Shown: piece after piece, positions 39,912 through 50,779 of the stretch
How the letters are laid out: every line of letters begins with the position of its first letter
How positions within the stretch are numbered: the first letter of the stretch is position 1
From: Umbelopsis ramanniana AG
Lineage: Eukaryota; Mucoromycota; Umbelopsidomycetes; Umbelopsidales; Umbelopsidaceae
DNA length: 64,000 nt
Direction of reading: 5' to 3'
Assembly: GCF_025399195.1 (NCBI RefSeq)
Contig: NW_026252093.1
Coordinates: forward strand, 186,001-250,000
The notes under the pieces: generated by a model
What the model was told of the DNA's origin: nothing
Databases searched by the model: none
The model's input: the letters and a program-made list of their open reading frames with translations, nothing else
Made by a program: the position numbers and the translations under genes

Positions 39912-41976
39912 ATGACCATAAAAATCGTGCCACTTGGAGCAGGTATGCAAAGGCGATCACCTACAAGTACTTTAGCATGACATAATTAACTTCTCCATTG
40001 TCTAATTATGTAGGCCAAGACGTTGGTCGAAGTTGCATTCTTGTCACATTAGGTGGCAAAAATATAATGTTTGACTGTGGTACGGGATCTGTTTGCTTCA
40101 GCTGTTATCCGCTCAGTTGGTGTATGTTAACGCACATTCTATTTATTTAGGAATGCACATGGGATATAATGACGAAAGAAGATTTCCAGACTTCACTTAT
40201 ATTTCAAAGACTGGCGAATTTACAGAAATATTGGATGCGGTGATAATTAGTCATTTTCATTTGGATCACTGTGGAGCATTACCCTTCTTTACGGAAATGT
40301 GTGGTTACGACGGTCCAATTTATATGACACATCCCACTAAAGCTATCTGCCCAATTCTTTTGGAAGATTATCGAAAAATCACAGTGGAACGCAAAGGAGA
40401 AACAAACTTTTTTACGTCGCAAATGATCAAGAGCTGTATGAAGAAGGTCATCCCTGTCAACCTTCATCAGACCATCTCCGTCGATGACGACCTAGAAATT
40501 AAAGCTTATTACGCTGGGCATGTTCTCGGTGCTGCTATGTTTTATATTCGCGTTGGCGAAGAATCTGTGGTCTATACTGGCGACTACAATATGACTCCTG
40601 ATCGACATTTGGGCTCTGCCTGGATTGATAAGATGCGCCCAGATGTGCTTATCACCGAAAGTACATATGCTACAACTATACGAGATTCCAAAAGATCCAG
40701 AGAACGAGACTTTTTAAAAAAGGTTCACGATTGTGTTGCTGCGGGTGGCAAGGTCATTATCCCTGTGTTTGCCTTAGGGCGAGCTCAAGAACTATGTATT
40801 CTAGTGGAAACATATTGGGAACGAATGGACCTTAAAGTCCCAATTTACTTCTCAGCTGGTCTAACGGAAAAAGCAAATCACTATTACAAGCTATTTATCA
40901 ATTGGACAAACGAAAAGATCAAATCTACATTTGTACAGCGAAACATGTTCGACTTCAAACATATCAAACCATGGAATCGAAGTTATGTCGACTTGCCAGG
41001 TGCAATGGTAGTTTTCGCAACACCAGGTATGCTCAACGTCGGAACATCACTCGAAGTATTCAAGAAATGGGCTCCAGACCCGAACAATATGGTCATTATG
41101 CCTGGCTATTGTGTAGCTGGCACGGTTGGCGCCAAAGTATTGCAAGGTCAGAAAGTCATTGACGTTGATCCTTTCACCAAGATTCAAGTAAATCTCCAAG
41201 TGAGAAATCTATCATTCAGCGCTCATGCTGATGCGAAAGGAATCATGCAACTGATACGACAATGTGAACCCAAAAATGTCGTTCTTGTTCACGGGGAAAA
41301 GGAAAAAATGGGATTTTTAAAAAGCAAGATTATGAAGGAGTTCGGTATCCCATCCTTCGACCCTGCGAACGGCGAAACAATTGAACTGGAAACGAGCAAA
41401 GCTATCTACGCGGACATCAGTGTTGATTTATTGAAATCAAGCATACAAAAAATGCGTGAAATCAAAAACACGCAGACGGTGCTCAACACATTTGGGCCAC
41501 AATCCGTCGATAGGGAAATGCACATAGATTCCGTCCGACCTCATTCACAAATACCCGTCGAAGGCGTCCTTTTGATGGAGCCCGATAAATATGGTCCTCC
41601 CAAAATGCATATAGTCGACGCTGATCAGGTCGAAGTGCCAGAAAGTAAGCAATCACCGCTAGAGCAACACAATCTCTCATTTGAACTAGTCAAGTCCATA
41701 AATATACCCAAAGTCAACCTCGACTTACCTGATGAAAGCGATATGCGAAACGTACTGGTTGGTATCCTTTTCCGGCGTTTCGAACAGACAGTTGGGAAAG
41801 ATATCCCTATTACTCAAACTCAAGCTGGAGTGCAAATGCGTAGCGTTTTTGTCGGCTATGATGAAGACAAGAGCACAGATGTCGATCAGATTATTATTCG
41901 CTGGAACTACAATGACGAGGATCTAGCTTGTCGAGCGCTTGGCATCGTGAATATGGCATTACCAGAAGCATCATGA
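39912..41976 (+). CDS. INTS11: Integrator complex subunit 11 (CPSF73-like RNA endonuclease)
   Basis: Three exons: join(39912..39942,40014..40079,40151..41976), 640 aa. Metallo-beta-lactamase/beta-CASP nuclease. Metal ligands are all present: HFHLDHCG, the His of [24 protein letters not shown], and later [14 protein letters not shown] and [10 protein letters not shown]. Stretches such as [31 protein letters not shown] and [18 protein letters not shown] are nearly identical to animal INTS11 and unlike CPSF73, so this is INTS11, the catalytic subunit that cleaves nascent snRNAs and attenuated mRNAs. Integrator is missing from budding and fission yeast. The C-terminal domain, which binds INTS9, is kept (to [11 protein letters not shown]). 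Confidence 0.97.
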
Positions 41977-42203
41977 TAGAAAAAAATTTAAAACGACTTA
42001 TTTAGCATGCAAGTTTTGTAAGATAAGGACATTCAACAGATAGGTTTATTTGCATTCTGCATCCAAAAAATCAAAAAATCAATAGCATGGCATACAAGTG
42101 CAAAAATAAAAGAGCAGGCATGACTATGCTACACGCAAACCCAGTTAATAATGTAACCTATTGGGGTACAGAGTCTCCAAATTCTTACCAAGATTAAGAA
42201 CAA

Positions 42204-43587
42204 TTACTGGTCGACTGTAGCTTCTTCTGCCTTTGACTCGTCTGCCTTATCGGCATCCTTGTCAGCATCTATAAGAGAGTGATGAAAAAAAAAAGTTAGG
42301 ATCATGCATCCACAGATCTGTAAACTTTAATCAAAGTAAGCCTTGCCTTCTTGCAAGTCAGAGGTCCAGAGTGTAAGGTTGTCCCTAAGAAGTTGCATAA
42401 TGAGAGTAGAGTCCTTGTAGCTTTCCTCGCTAAGAGTATCCAATTCAGCAATAGCATCATCGAAAGCTTGCTTGGCAAGATGGCAAGCGCGATCGGGAGA
42501 GTTGAGGATTTCATAGTAGAAGACGGAGAAGTTCAAGGCAAGTCCAAGTCTGATTGGGTGAGTAGTAGCAAGCTCAACTTGTGCAATTTCAGTAGCGGCC
42601 TTGTATGCTTCATGAGCGTTGGTAGCGGCCTCCTTTCGGTCTTCGCCAGTGGCAAACTCAGCAAGGTAACGGTAATAGTCACCCTTCCTGAAAATCGATG
42701 ATAAATGCGATTCAGTACAGGCAACGGAGTGGCATATATAATGACTGATAATAAAAAACTTACATCTTGTAGTAGAAGACCTTAGACTCACCACTCGTGG
42801 CGGAGGTGACAAGATGTTCATCCAAGACGGCCAAAATATCGCGGCAGACATCGTTCAACTCATTTTCGATCTTTTGTCTGTATGACTTGATCTTCTCAAC
42901 TTGACCAGAGTTGCCCTTGTTTTCTTCCTTTTGTTCAATGGAAGACACAATTCTCCATGAGGCACGGCGAGCACCAATGACGTTTTTGTAGGCGACAGAA
43001 AGCAAATTTCGCTCCTCGACGGTCAATTCAACATTGAGCTATGGAAAAGTTATAATCGCCGCAATTAGATCAAATGGGCGGAGCTTCTGTGTGGGGAGAA
43101 GATAGATGCAGCGTGTGTTGACTACATACCTTGGCAACTTCCTTCATGTAGGCAACCATTTCTGAAAGATATGAGCCAATGTTAGTCATTCAAGCAATTT
43201 GCGGTTAAGCAAACATTTCTGAAAATAGAAACTGACCATCGTATCTTTCGGCTTGCTCGGCGAGCTTGCTCATAAACACCTATTTTTCATGCAAAGGAAG
43301 AAAGACGCAAAGATAATGAATATATGGCCCACCGTGCAGCAAAAAACGACAGCAAGATAGAAATAGTCCATCTTGAACTGAAAAAGATCTTTAACAATGG
43401 GGAAGACATACTTGATTTTCACGTTCCTAGAACACGCAGATGAGATCGTAGTCAGTAACCGCGTTCGCAAAACAAAAATCGGTGACTGCATAATCAGCGC
43501 ACAATCCCTCATCTAGAGGCTCTCGTATTGAAGTAGCAAGAGTACTTTGAATGATCGAGTGAAATATATAGTACTTACAGCAGACAT
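42204..43587 (-). CDS. 14-3-3 protein, seven exons including a 9-nt first exon and a 15-nt microexon
   Basis: complement(join(42204..42268,42347..42687,42764..43038,43130..43161,43237..43279,43412..43426,43579..43587)), 259 aa. 14-3-3 dimers bind phospho-Ser/Thr proteins. Exon 1 encodes only MSA, exon 2 only ERENQ; joined with [20 protein letters not shown] this restores the canonical N-terminus. Phosphopeptide-binding signatures are intact: [78 protein letters not shown]. The last intron starts GC (AG/GCAAGG) instead of GT; splicing there gives the usual acidic tail ending EEATVDQ, whereas reading through gives an early stop. Confidence 0.96.
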
Positions 43588-44121
43588 TTTGGTATAGATT
43601 GAATAAAAACCTTTGAGATAGTTTTTTTGATACCGACTCAGTGGACAACAGCTGGCTTTTCGACGAAGGGCGTCATAGTGCACGTGCAAGATGCAAAAGT
43701 CAGCGACGTCATTTTACACGTGACTTGGGTATCCAATCAAATTGCATCAGGCGAGAGCCCGAATCTGCACATCCCGTCAAACTGGTGAAATTGGGATCCC
43801 GGCATCGCTGCCTGGGGATTTTACAAGCTCTAAGGTTGGCTCTAGCCGCTAAATTTGACGTTGCCTTGTCTCTATTCGATCACACTTCCCTTTATACACT
43901 ATGACATCCCATTAAGTATATCCGATAAATGGGTATGAAAGCTTTTTCTTTTATACATCTGTATTAGATAGTTGTTATATTATTGATAGGTCAAACCATC
44001 AGGAGCTTTTTCCGTCACTTATTCAGGCGTCAGTATGTACCTAGAGCGATAGCAGCAGAAAAAATAAATGGAGTTAGATGAGCTTTTAACCGTCATCATG
44101 CCACCAAGTCAAGCTAATATC
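43588..44121. other. Intergenic, 14-3-3 promoter and NTMT1 3' flank
   Basis: About 530 bases; the right-hand part is the 3' flank of the methyltransferase gene. Small frames at 43641-43904 and 44068-44259 are not supported as genes. Confidence 0.45.
43681..43737. promoter_or_regulatory. Element cluster upstream of 14-3-3: two CACGTG boxes, GACGTC, CCAAT
   Basis: Within 57 bases, 94-150 bases upstream of the 14-3-3 ATG, lie CACGTG (43681-43686), GACGTCA (43705-43711), CACGTG (43717-43722) and CCAAT (43733-43737). These are the cores of bHLH, CREB/ATF and CCAAT-factor sites. The grouping suggests a real upstream activating region. Confidence 0.55.
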
Positions 44122-44978
<857 letters not shown>

Positions 44979-45160
44979 TAAATGTTGATGCCTGGGTTTG
45001 CAATGGCTTTGAATGGTTGGGTTATTGTGTGCAGAAAATTGTGACTCGTTAATGCAGTTGCCTTTTGGAAATCTGGCTTCGCAAACGCAGGCTTTCCGAC
45101 TCATGCCTACATTATCGAAAGTCACTATAAGTGCCAACGTTTTCCATGTTATAGCAAGCC

Positions 45161-46546
45161 ATGCAGCCTCCACCGAAAAGGTTTGATTTCACTCTACAAA
45201 GTAATGCACTTTTATCAATTGCTTCTTATTCTTAGCTTTGATGTATAGGAAGAGATTATCGGAGTTCTACTTGGCAACTGGCAGGTAAGGGTTAGTACCT
45301 GCTATGGCCAGTTTCAATATCGATAGTAACCAAAGCAGCCAAGGAATGCTTCCAACCCTTTTTCTCGAGATCAATCAGTGGCGGTTGTAGAGGCAGTTTG
45401 TATATTAACCAGATCAGACAAGCGTAAGGACCGTGTTGAGATATCGCCTATCCAACTTCACTTGGCAGTAGTTGAAGCAGAGGTAAAGCGGCCATGATTT
45501 TTTTGGCATTTTTGCCTGCTAAACTGACCATAGGTTACTGTCACCGTTAGAAAATTGAAAAGGAGCTAGGGCGGCAGATCTGTGTTGTAGGATGGGTCGG
45601 TATCACTTACTTGTCTAAATGATGCCAAAGGTGGCATTATATTTTAACTCACATTTGATCTAGTACCATAGCCATCCTCATATTACTGTATTCCCCTCTC
45701 ATATTGGCATGTGTCAGTCTTTGAGCTATTCGAACGTATGCGACGGGTAATCTAACTTTCTGACTGTAGATGTTCGAACGCAACTTTCACAACAAATGAT
45801 GGATTCTCGATTCTTTGGTTTGATCGTATCGTGTTTTGACACTGATGTGGATTTAGTACGTCTGATTTCTACCCTTGCTCATATCATTTTCGAGAAAATT
45901 AACAATTTCACAGACACAAAGATTGCAAATAACCTGCTTTCAATCAAAGGACGATCCAGCGAGAGGGTATGTTGTTACTAGACGGCCACTGTACGATTAC
46001 CGCTGCTAACCATCCTTCAGTCCAATACGATGCAATATTCCCCTGGAGATATTACCGAACAATTCGATGGAGGCACATACTTGCGAAACCATCATCGATA
46101 TTTGTCGCAAAGTCTACGAAGAACAGGGAAAAGAACTTGCGCTGACCGCACAGAGAGTCAAATATGACTGTAAATCAGATGCAAAACTTGAAGAAACCAT
46201 GCTACTGAGTGAAAGTACAAGGTAAGATACCTGATGATGTGAACCTGTAAAACCCATAAACAATCAATTGCAGCTGACTTTTACTCTAGTGCTTCTACTA
46301 GCCTTCCTCAGAAATTAAACGAACTTTATAACGCCGGGATATATGGTCAAGAAATAACCAGTTTAATAGACAAGCTTGTTCTACCAGCAACTGAAACTAC
46401 TAAGCAACGGCATCTAGCGAATTTAAGAGAGGTAAAGTTCAACAGATATTGAAATTGACTGGCTGCTTAAGGTTAATGTTGTTATGTAGATAAAACGTTT
46501 AGAGGCATTGTATCCTGCTCTTTGTAAAAACGAGGATGTCATATAA
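45161..46546 (+). CDS. BRCC36: BRCC36/BRCC3-like K63-specific deubiquitinase (JAMM), first exon uncertain
   Basis: Firm exons: 45249..45284, 45336..45482, 45551..45595, 45664..45706, 45770..45855, 45914..45966, 46021..46221, 46290..46431, 46490..46546 (269 codons plus stop). No single reading frame shows it. The catalytic set is complete: the Glu of EEIIGVLLGNW, then across two introns YHSHPHITVFPSHIDVRTQ (JAMM motif HSHP..PSH.D). BRCC36 hallmarks are LTRSDKRKDRVEISPIQL, AEKIEKELGRQICVVGW, QQMMDSRFFGLIVSCF and LQITCFQSKDD. The intron after PSHI starts with GC. A likely first exon from 45161 (MQPPPKRFDFTL, then QSNALLSIASYS) does not join cleanly to EEIIG. BRCC36 removes K63-linked ubiquitin in BRISC and BRCA1-A complexes. 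Confidence 0.9.
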
Positions 46547-46862
46547 CTTAACTTCTGTAAAGTAAATCATAACACCACCGTGTACATTTATCGAGCTAGT
46601 CTGAGACCGCCTTTCAACATAATAAACCTTCCCCATCTTAACTAAGGCAGAGGCTTGTAAGGATAAGGCATAGCAGCTATTAAAATTCTTATGGGTATTG
46701 GATTTACAATCCAGTTCACAAAACACAACGTTCTCACTTCATCTTTAAAGTATAAAGCCATTTCCAATATATCATACATATACTGATTCAAATAATATAC
46801 TGCAAATATTAACATAAAGAAGTAGATATATAATGAATGCTATTAGCTAAAACATAGTGAGA
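46547..46862. other. Short convergent intergenic region
   Basis: 316 bases between the 3' ends of BRCC36 and the UspA-like gene; presumably both polyadenylation regions. A/T-rich, no coding signal. Confidence 0.5.
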
Positions 46863-47751
46863 TCAAGATGTCTGCGGGGCTTGTGTTACGGTCTCCAGTT
46901 TTGTTTTCGGTGTGCACCCCGTGTTGAGGTCATTGGAACCAACTTTTGCAGAAGAAAGAAGCCAAGATGAGCCATTTGTGTTACACTTATTCCATATACG
47001 CATGCACAGCATTCTTTACTTACTTTCTTCGACGCCAGAGAATTGGTCAGTAACCACCACCTCTCTTTCATTTTCAGGAGATATGATGAAGATTTCAGAT
47101 TTTTTAGCATTTTTCTTCAAATGCTTGGAGATGGAGGCTGTGAACATCCTGTATGGCACAGCCCACAAAAAATATGTCAAATATTTTGTTTAAGGAACTC
47201 AGATGTGTTCGAATTCCTGCAACTCACTTTTTGAGCTTCCCAGTTGATCCAGTTGTCAAAATGATTATGTCAGGTTTAAATTCCTCGGCAAGATTCACAA
47301 TAGATGTCCTAATTTCGCCTTCAAGGACAACCGTTCGTACACTCAACTGAAGAGGGGGGGTTTTTTTAAGAAAATGTACATGGGAAGATCAACAATGCAA
47401 AGTTTCCTGGCTTACGTTTTTATGCCTTAAGCGCTGGGCTACTTTTTCCAGTGTCTCCTCAGCTCTGGAAACTAGAAATTCCCTTTGAGGATCTCTCTGA
47501 GCAGCGTAAGTGAATTCTGTAGTCGTGGTTACGGGAGCAGCACCATGCATAATGCTGTAAGGTGTTAGCTGTGATAATACACTGGGAGTTACGACATTGA
47601 CAAGGCAAATGCTATCAGTTGGAAGTAGTGTTTTGTCTTCCATGCATTGATTTAGAACCAGATCAGAGTTATCGCGTTCGCAGTAGGGTATGAGAATTTT
47701 ACGTCGTCCACTTTGTAAGTACGCTGTTGAGAACCTTCGAAGAGTAGTCAT
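46863..47751 (-). CDS. Universal stress protein (UspA)-like protein
   Basis: Four exons: complement(join(46863..46942,47024..47148,47228..47346,47416..47751)), 219 aa. Strand 1 is RKILIPYCERDNSDLVLNQC; the middle has LVSRAEETLEKVAQRL and VRTVVLEGEIRTSIVNLAEE; then FKPDIIILTTGSTGKLKK and FTASISKHLKKNAKKSEIFI complete an adenine-nucleotide alpha-hydrolase-like (Usp) fold. The GSTGKLKK segment sits where ATP-binding Usp proteins have G-2X-G-9X-G(S/T). Stopping at the TGA directly after KLKK would cut the fold; splicing at the GTGAGT donor overlapping that stop restores it. Fungal Usp proteins are linked to stress survival; the ligand here is unknown. The last exon border is the weakest. Confidence 0.78.
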
Positions 47752-48321
47752 GGGCAAATGAAGAAGTGAAACTTTTGAGAGTCGATTTTTGGCGCCATCT
47801 TTATTTCATGTGCGCGGAATCTCACGCTGCAAAATTTAGTGCGCGCGAACCTCGGGGATGAACAGTGCAACCGATGAAAATATTTCGGAACAATACTCGG
47901 GGCGAGGTATACTTTACACCATATTCTGCAAATCATGGTTATACGAAGATCGACCACTGAAAACGTTGGTACTGATGGTGATGAGGTTCTTAAATTCTCT
48001 ATTTTGAAAAGTTGGAGTGATGACTTCTACAACTCACGAAGTTAAAGAACCAGAACGAACCGTAACCGTTTAAACAATCATATATTCTCACCGAAGTGAA
48101 CCTTGATATTTCATGGTTTCCTAGTCAAGATTCACTTGACAGTTACGCTGGATGAAGTTAAAGGCATATGGTTGGAAAATCGCTTTACAGGCAATTGGTC
48201 TCTGGGTTTGAAACCATTTGGTTGTTGCTGACCAAAAAACCCAAAGTACACTGACTCATCCGTAACCTTTTCCTAACTGGCAAACCACCTCTGCACTCGT
48301 TTACTATTCTCGAGTTCATTA
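47752..48321. promoter_or_regulatory. Divergent intergenic region UspA-like / FAD1
   Basis: 570 bases between divergent starts. No gene; overlapping frames on the minus strand (47748-47957) have no support. Confidence 0.45.
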
Positions 48322-49360
48322 ATGACATACATGACGGACAACTGGAAGGACTCAGACTGCTCTGTAAAGCCCGTTGTAGATCGACATCTTTCCACTCAGA
48401 ATGAATACGATTTCAAGTACATTCACGATACAGTTTACAGTTTAGCGCAGTCAGAACACAATTTAGCTCCTCAAGTTCGGGAGGCATTGAATGTCATTGA
48501 AGAGGCAGTAGATAAGTACGGGTAAGTTACAATGAACGTTGTTAAATGCCTTTCTCTTCAAATTCCTAGAAATAACCCACCCTACTTTATCTTCACATGT
48601 TATTAAGACAAGGAGTGCTATCCTTAGCGTTCAATGGAGGAAAGGACTGTACTGTATTGCTGCACCTTGTCATTGCTGCTCTCTACCATAGGCTTCAAAC
48701 TCAAAACATCAAACCTATACAATCCGTGTATGTGACATGTCGAAACCCTTTTCCGGAAGTAGATGACTTTGTTGAGGAGTGCGTCAAGCGCTACAGGCTA
48801 GAGTCGATACGAGTTCCTGCACCAATGCGTCTTGCTCTTCAACAATTCATAGATACCGTCAAAGTGAAACCAGAGGCTATCTTGGTAGGCATTCGACGAA
48901 GTGATCCATATGCGGGTAAGATATAAAATAGATGACATGTGTTTGCCACAGTCGGCTGGCCCTCTTCACCCATTAGCACCAACACTCATTCATTCCTCGT
49001 CAATTGCAGAAAACTTGACGCATTTTGACCCGACAGATGAAGGCTGGCCTTCATTTATGAGGGTTCATCCTATAATTGACTGGTCATATCAAAACGTTTG
49101 GGAATTTTTACTATTACTTGGAATACCGTATTGCGAATTGTATGACCGAGGGTAAGATGTCAGGTCACTGTGCTCTGAGCCGCCAAATGGCAAGTAACTA
49201 AAGGATGTTTTGCAGGTACACTTCACTTGGTGGTATGGATAATACATTCCCTAACCCGGAACTCGTCAACCCCGATGTGCCAAGCGGATTTAATCCAGCC
49301 TACATGTTGACAGACGAACAACATGAACGATGTGGTCGTATGAACTCGACGAAAAAATGA
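48322..49360 (+). CDS. FAD1: FAD synthase (FMN adenylyltransferase), PAPS-reductase family
   Basis: Four exons: join(48322..48521,48608..48915,49010..49151,49216..49360), 264 aa. Makes FAD from FMN and ATP. Key motifs: the P-loop-like [50 protein letters not shown] (RxDP), [20 protein letters not shown] with [12 protein letters not shown], and [20 protein letters not shown]. This matches yeast Fad1 and the C-terminal half of human FLAD1; there is no molybdopterin-binding half. The ATG at 48322 is six residues before a second in-frame ATG-rich start region (MTYMTDNW), so the exact start is uncertain by three codons. Confidence 0.96.
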
Positions 49361-49519
49361 TTTCATGCTCGTGTTGCATGTATTTTGATTTAGACGTTAG
49401 GGGCTGTATAGATTGAGGTGTTGTTTTTTCAAGTGTATACCAACGAATATCTATCTGATAAAAACCAGCAATATCTGCAAAATATATCTTTGGGGTCTGA
49501 TTACTTTCAATCCTTTTAT

Positions 49520-50669
49520 TTACACTGTTGTATCCATGGAGTCTCCACCGCTCTCTACCACACTATCGGCAGCCTTTTCTGTATCTTCTACGTGTGTTGC
49601 TTTTTCTTTGTCTGTTGCCGTCATATCACCTACATCAACTATATCCGAAACAACGTGAGCAGTGTCGGCGGATTCAGCATCTTCCTCCATGTGGGCATTC
49701 ATTGCATCCATCTCTCGGTTAACGCTATCGGAGTTGGCGGTTGAAACAGCCGATGCTGTACTACTCATATGGTGTTGTAGCTCTTGCTGATATTCGTGAG
49801 AGCTATGGTCATGTCGGAAATGAAGCGGCTCTTTGGTAGGAAGGGTAACAATATTGATGGTAGCGTCCGTGAGATGACCAGGTTGCCCGTTGACATTATT
49901 CATGCTCGCTTTTTCTGGTGGAAATAAATCACTACTACCGTTGGACGTTTGTGATTCATCAACAGAAATAGAAAATTCGTTCACAGTGGATGTTATCAAT
50001 ATTACCTAAAAACCAGATCATTCGTTAAACAAGAACACTTTTGTTTGGATTATATGAAATACGCTCGTTTCCTACTTTCTCAACTGCTCTCAGGTACTTC
50101 ACTCGTGATGTATAATGTCGTGTCGGACTGACTAGTAGTTCTGCAAATCGCTGTATCGTAAATGGTGGTCTATGCAACGACAAAAATTAATACTGAGCCA
50201 AGAGGTATTTACAGCAACTTCCTTGAATGTCACTGCTTACTCTTCCATATTGTCAATAATATCTATAATTCTTGCTGTCAGGGTTTCGCTCTCTTGCTTA
50301 AGTTCGGTGTTGCTTTCAACGCCTAAAATATTTTGCCCGGTGATCTAAAGGCATATTAACCTTAGTTGGGCGATGCAAAGGGATTGAAAGTAAGTATAGA
50401 ATAAATACCTCTAAAATTCTCATCTTTGCAATGTGCTTCAGATTATTCCAAGGACAGTTGAGCATATCCGTTTCGGAGATGGCGATGAGTTCATGATTGA
50501 TGGATGTAGTAGGACTGCCATTGCTCACGTTTTCGCCCTGATCGTTATCTTCTTCCATTTGCATATCGGTCAGTGTTCTTTCGCCTAAAGATTTGGTTGT
50601 TTCGGAGGAGTGTTGTACATCATCTGCCCCTTCCGTAATGGCAGTAGCTTGCCCATTAGTGTTGGACAT
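49520..50669 (-). CDS. PSY4: Protein phosphatase 4 regulatory subunit 2 (PPP4R2/Psy4)
   Basis: Four exons: complement(join(49520..50005,50076..50169,50241..50344,50409..50669)), 314 aa. Characteristic core: DMLNCPWNNLKHIAKMRILE, LTARIIDIIDNMEEPPFTIQ, RFAELLVSPTRHYTSRVKYL, RAVEKVILIT. The termini are acidic and disordered. PPP4R2 targets the PP4 catalytic subunit, for example to gamma-H2AX and Rad53-type substrates after DNA damage. Divergent from MTR10 with 110 bases between the starts. Confidence 0.92.
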
Positions 50670-50779
50670 CGCTGAAAGCTTCTAGTCACTATACGACGTC
50701 ACAACTTAAACTTGTAAATTTGGTACCGACCAACTCTTCGCCACTTGACCCAGCTGTGCCCATATTTTTACTTTTCACC
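50670..50779. promoter_or_regulatory. 110-bp shared promoter PPP4R2/MTR10
   Basis: Only 110 bases separate the two divergent start codons, including both 5' leaders. No canonical element stands out. Confidence 0.55.

Noticed and set aside
45796-45981. Frame reading LVRLISTLAHIIFEKINN and onward
   Set aside because: It reads through a BRCC36 intron (45856-45913) and out of frame afterwards; the spliced frame matches BRCC36.
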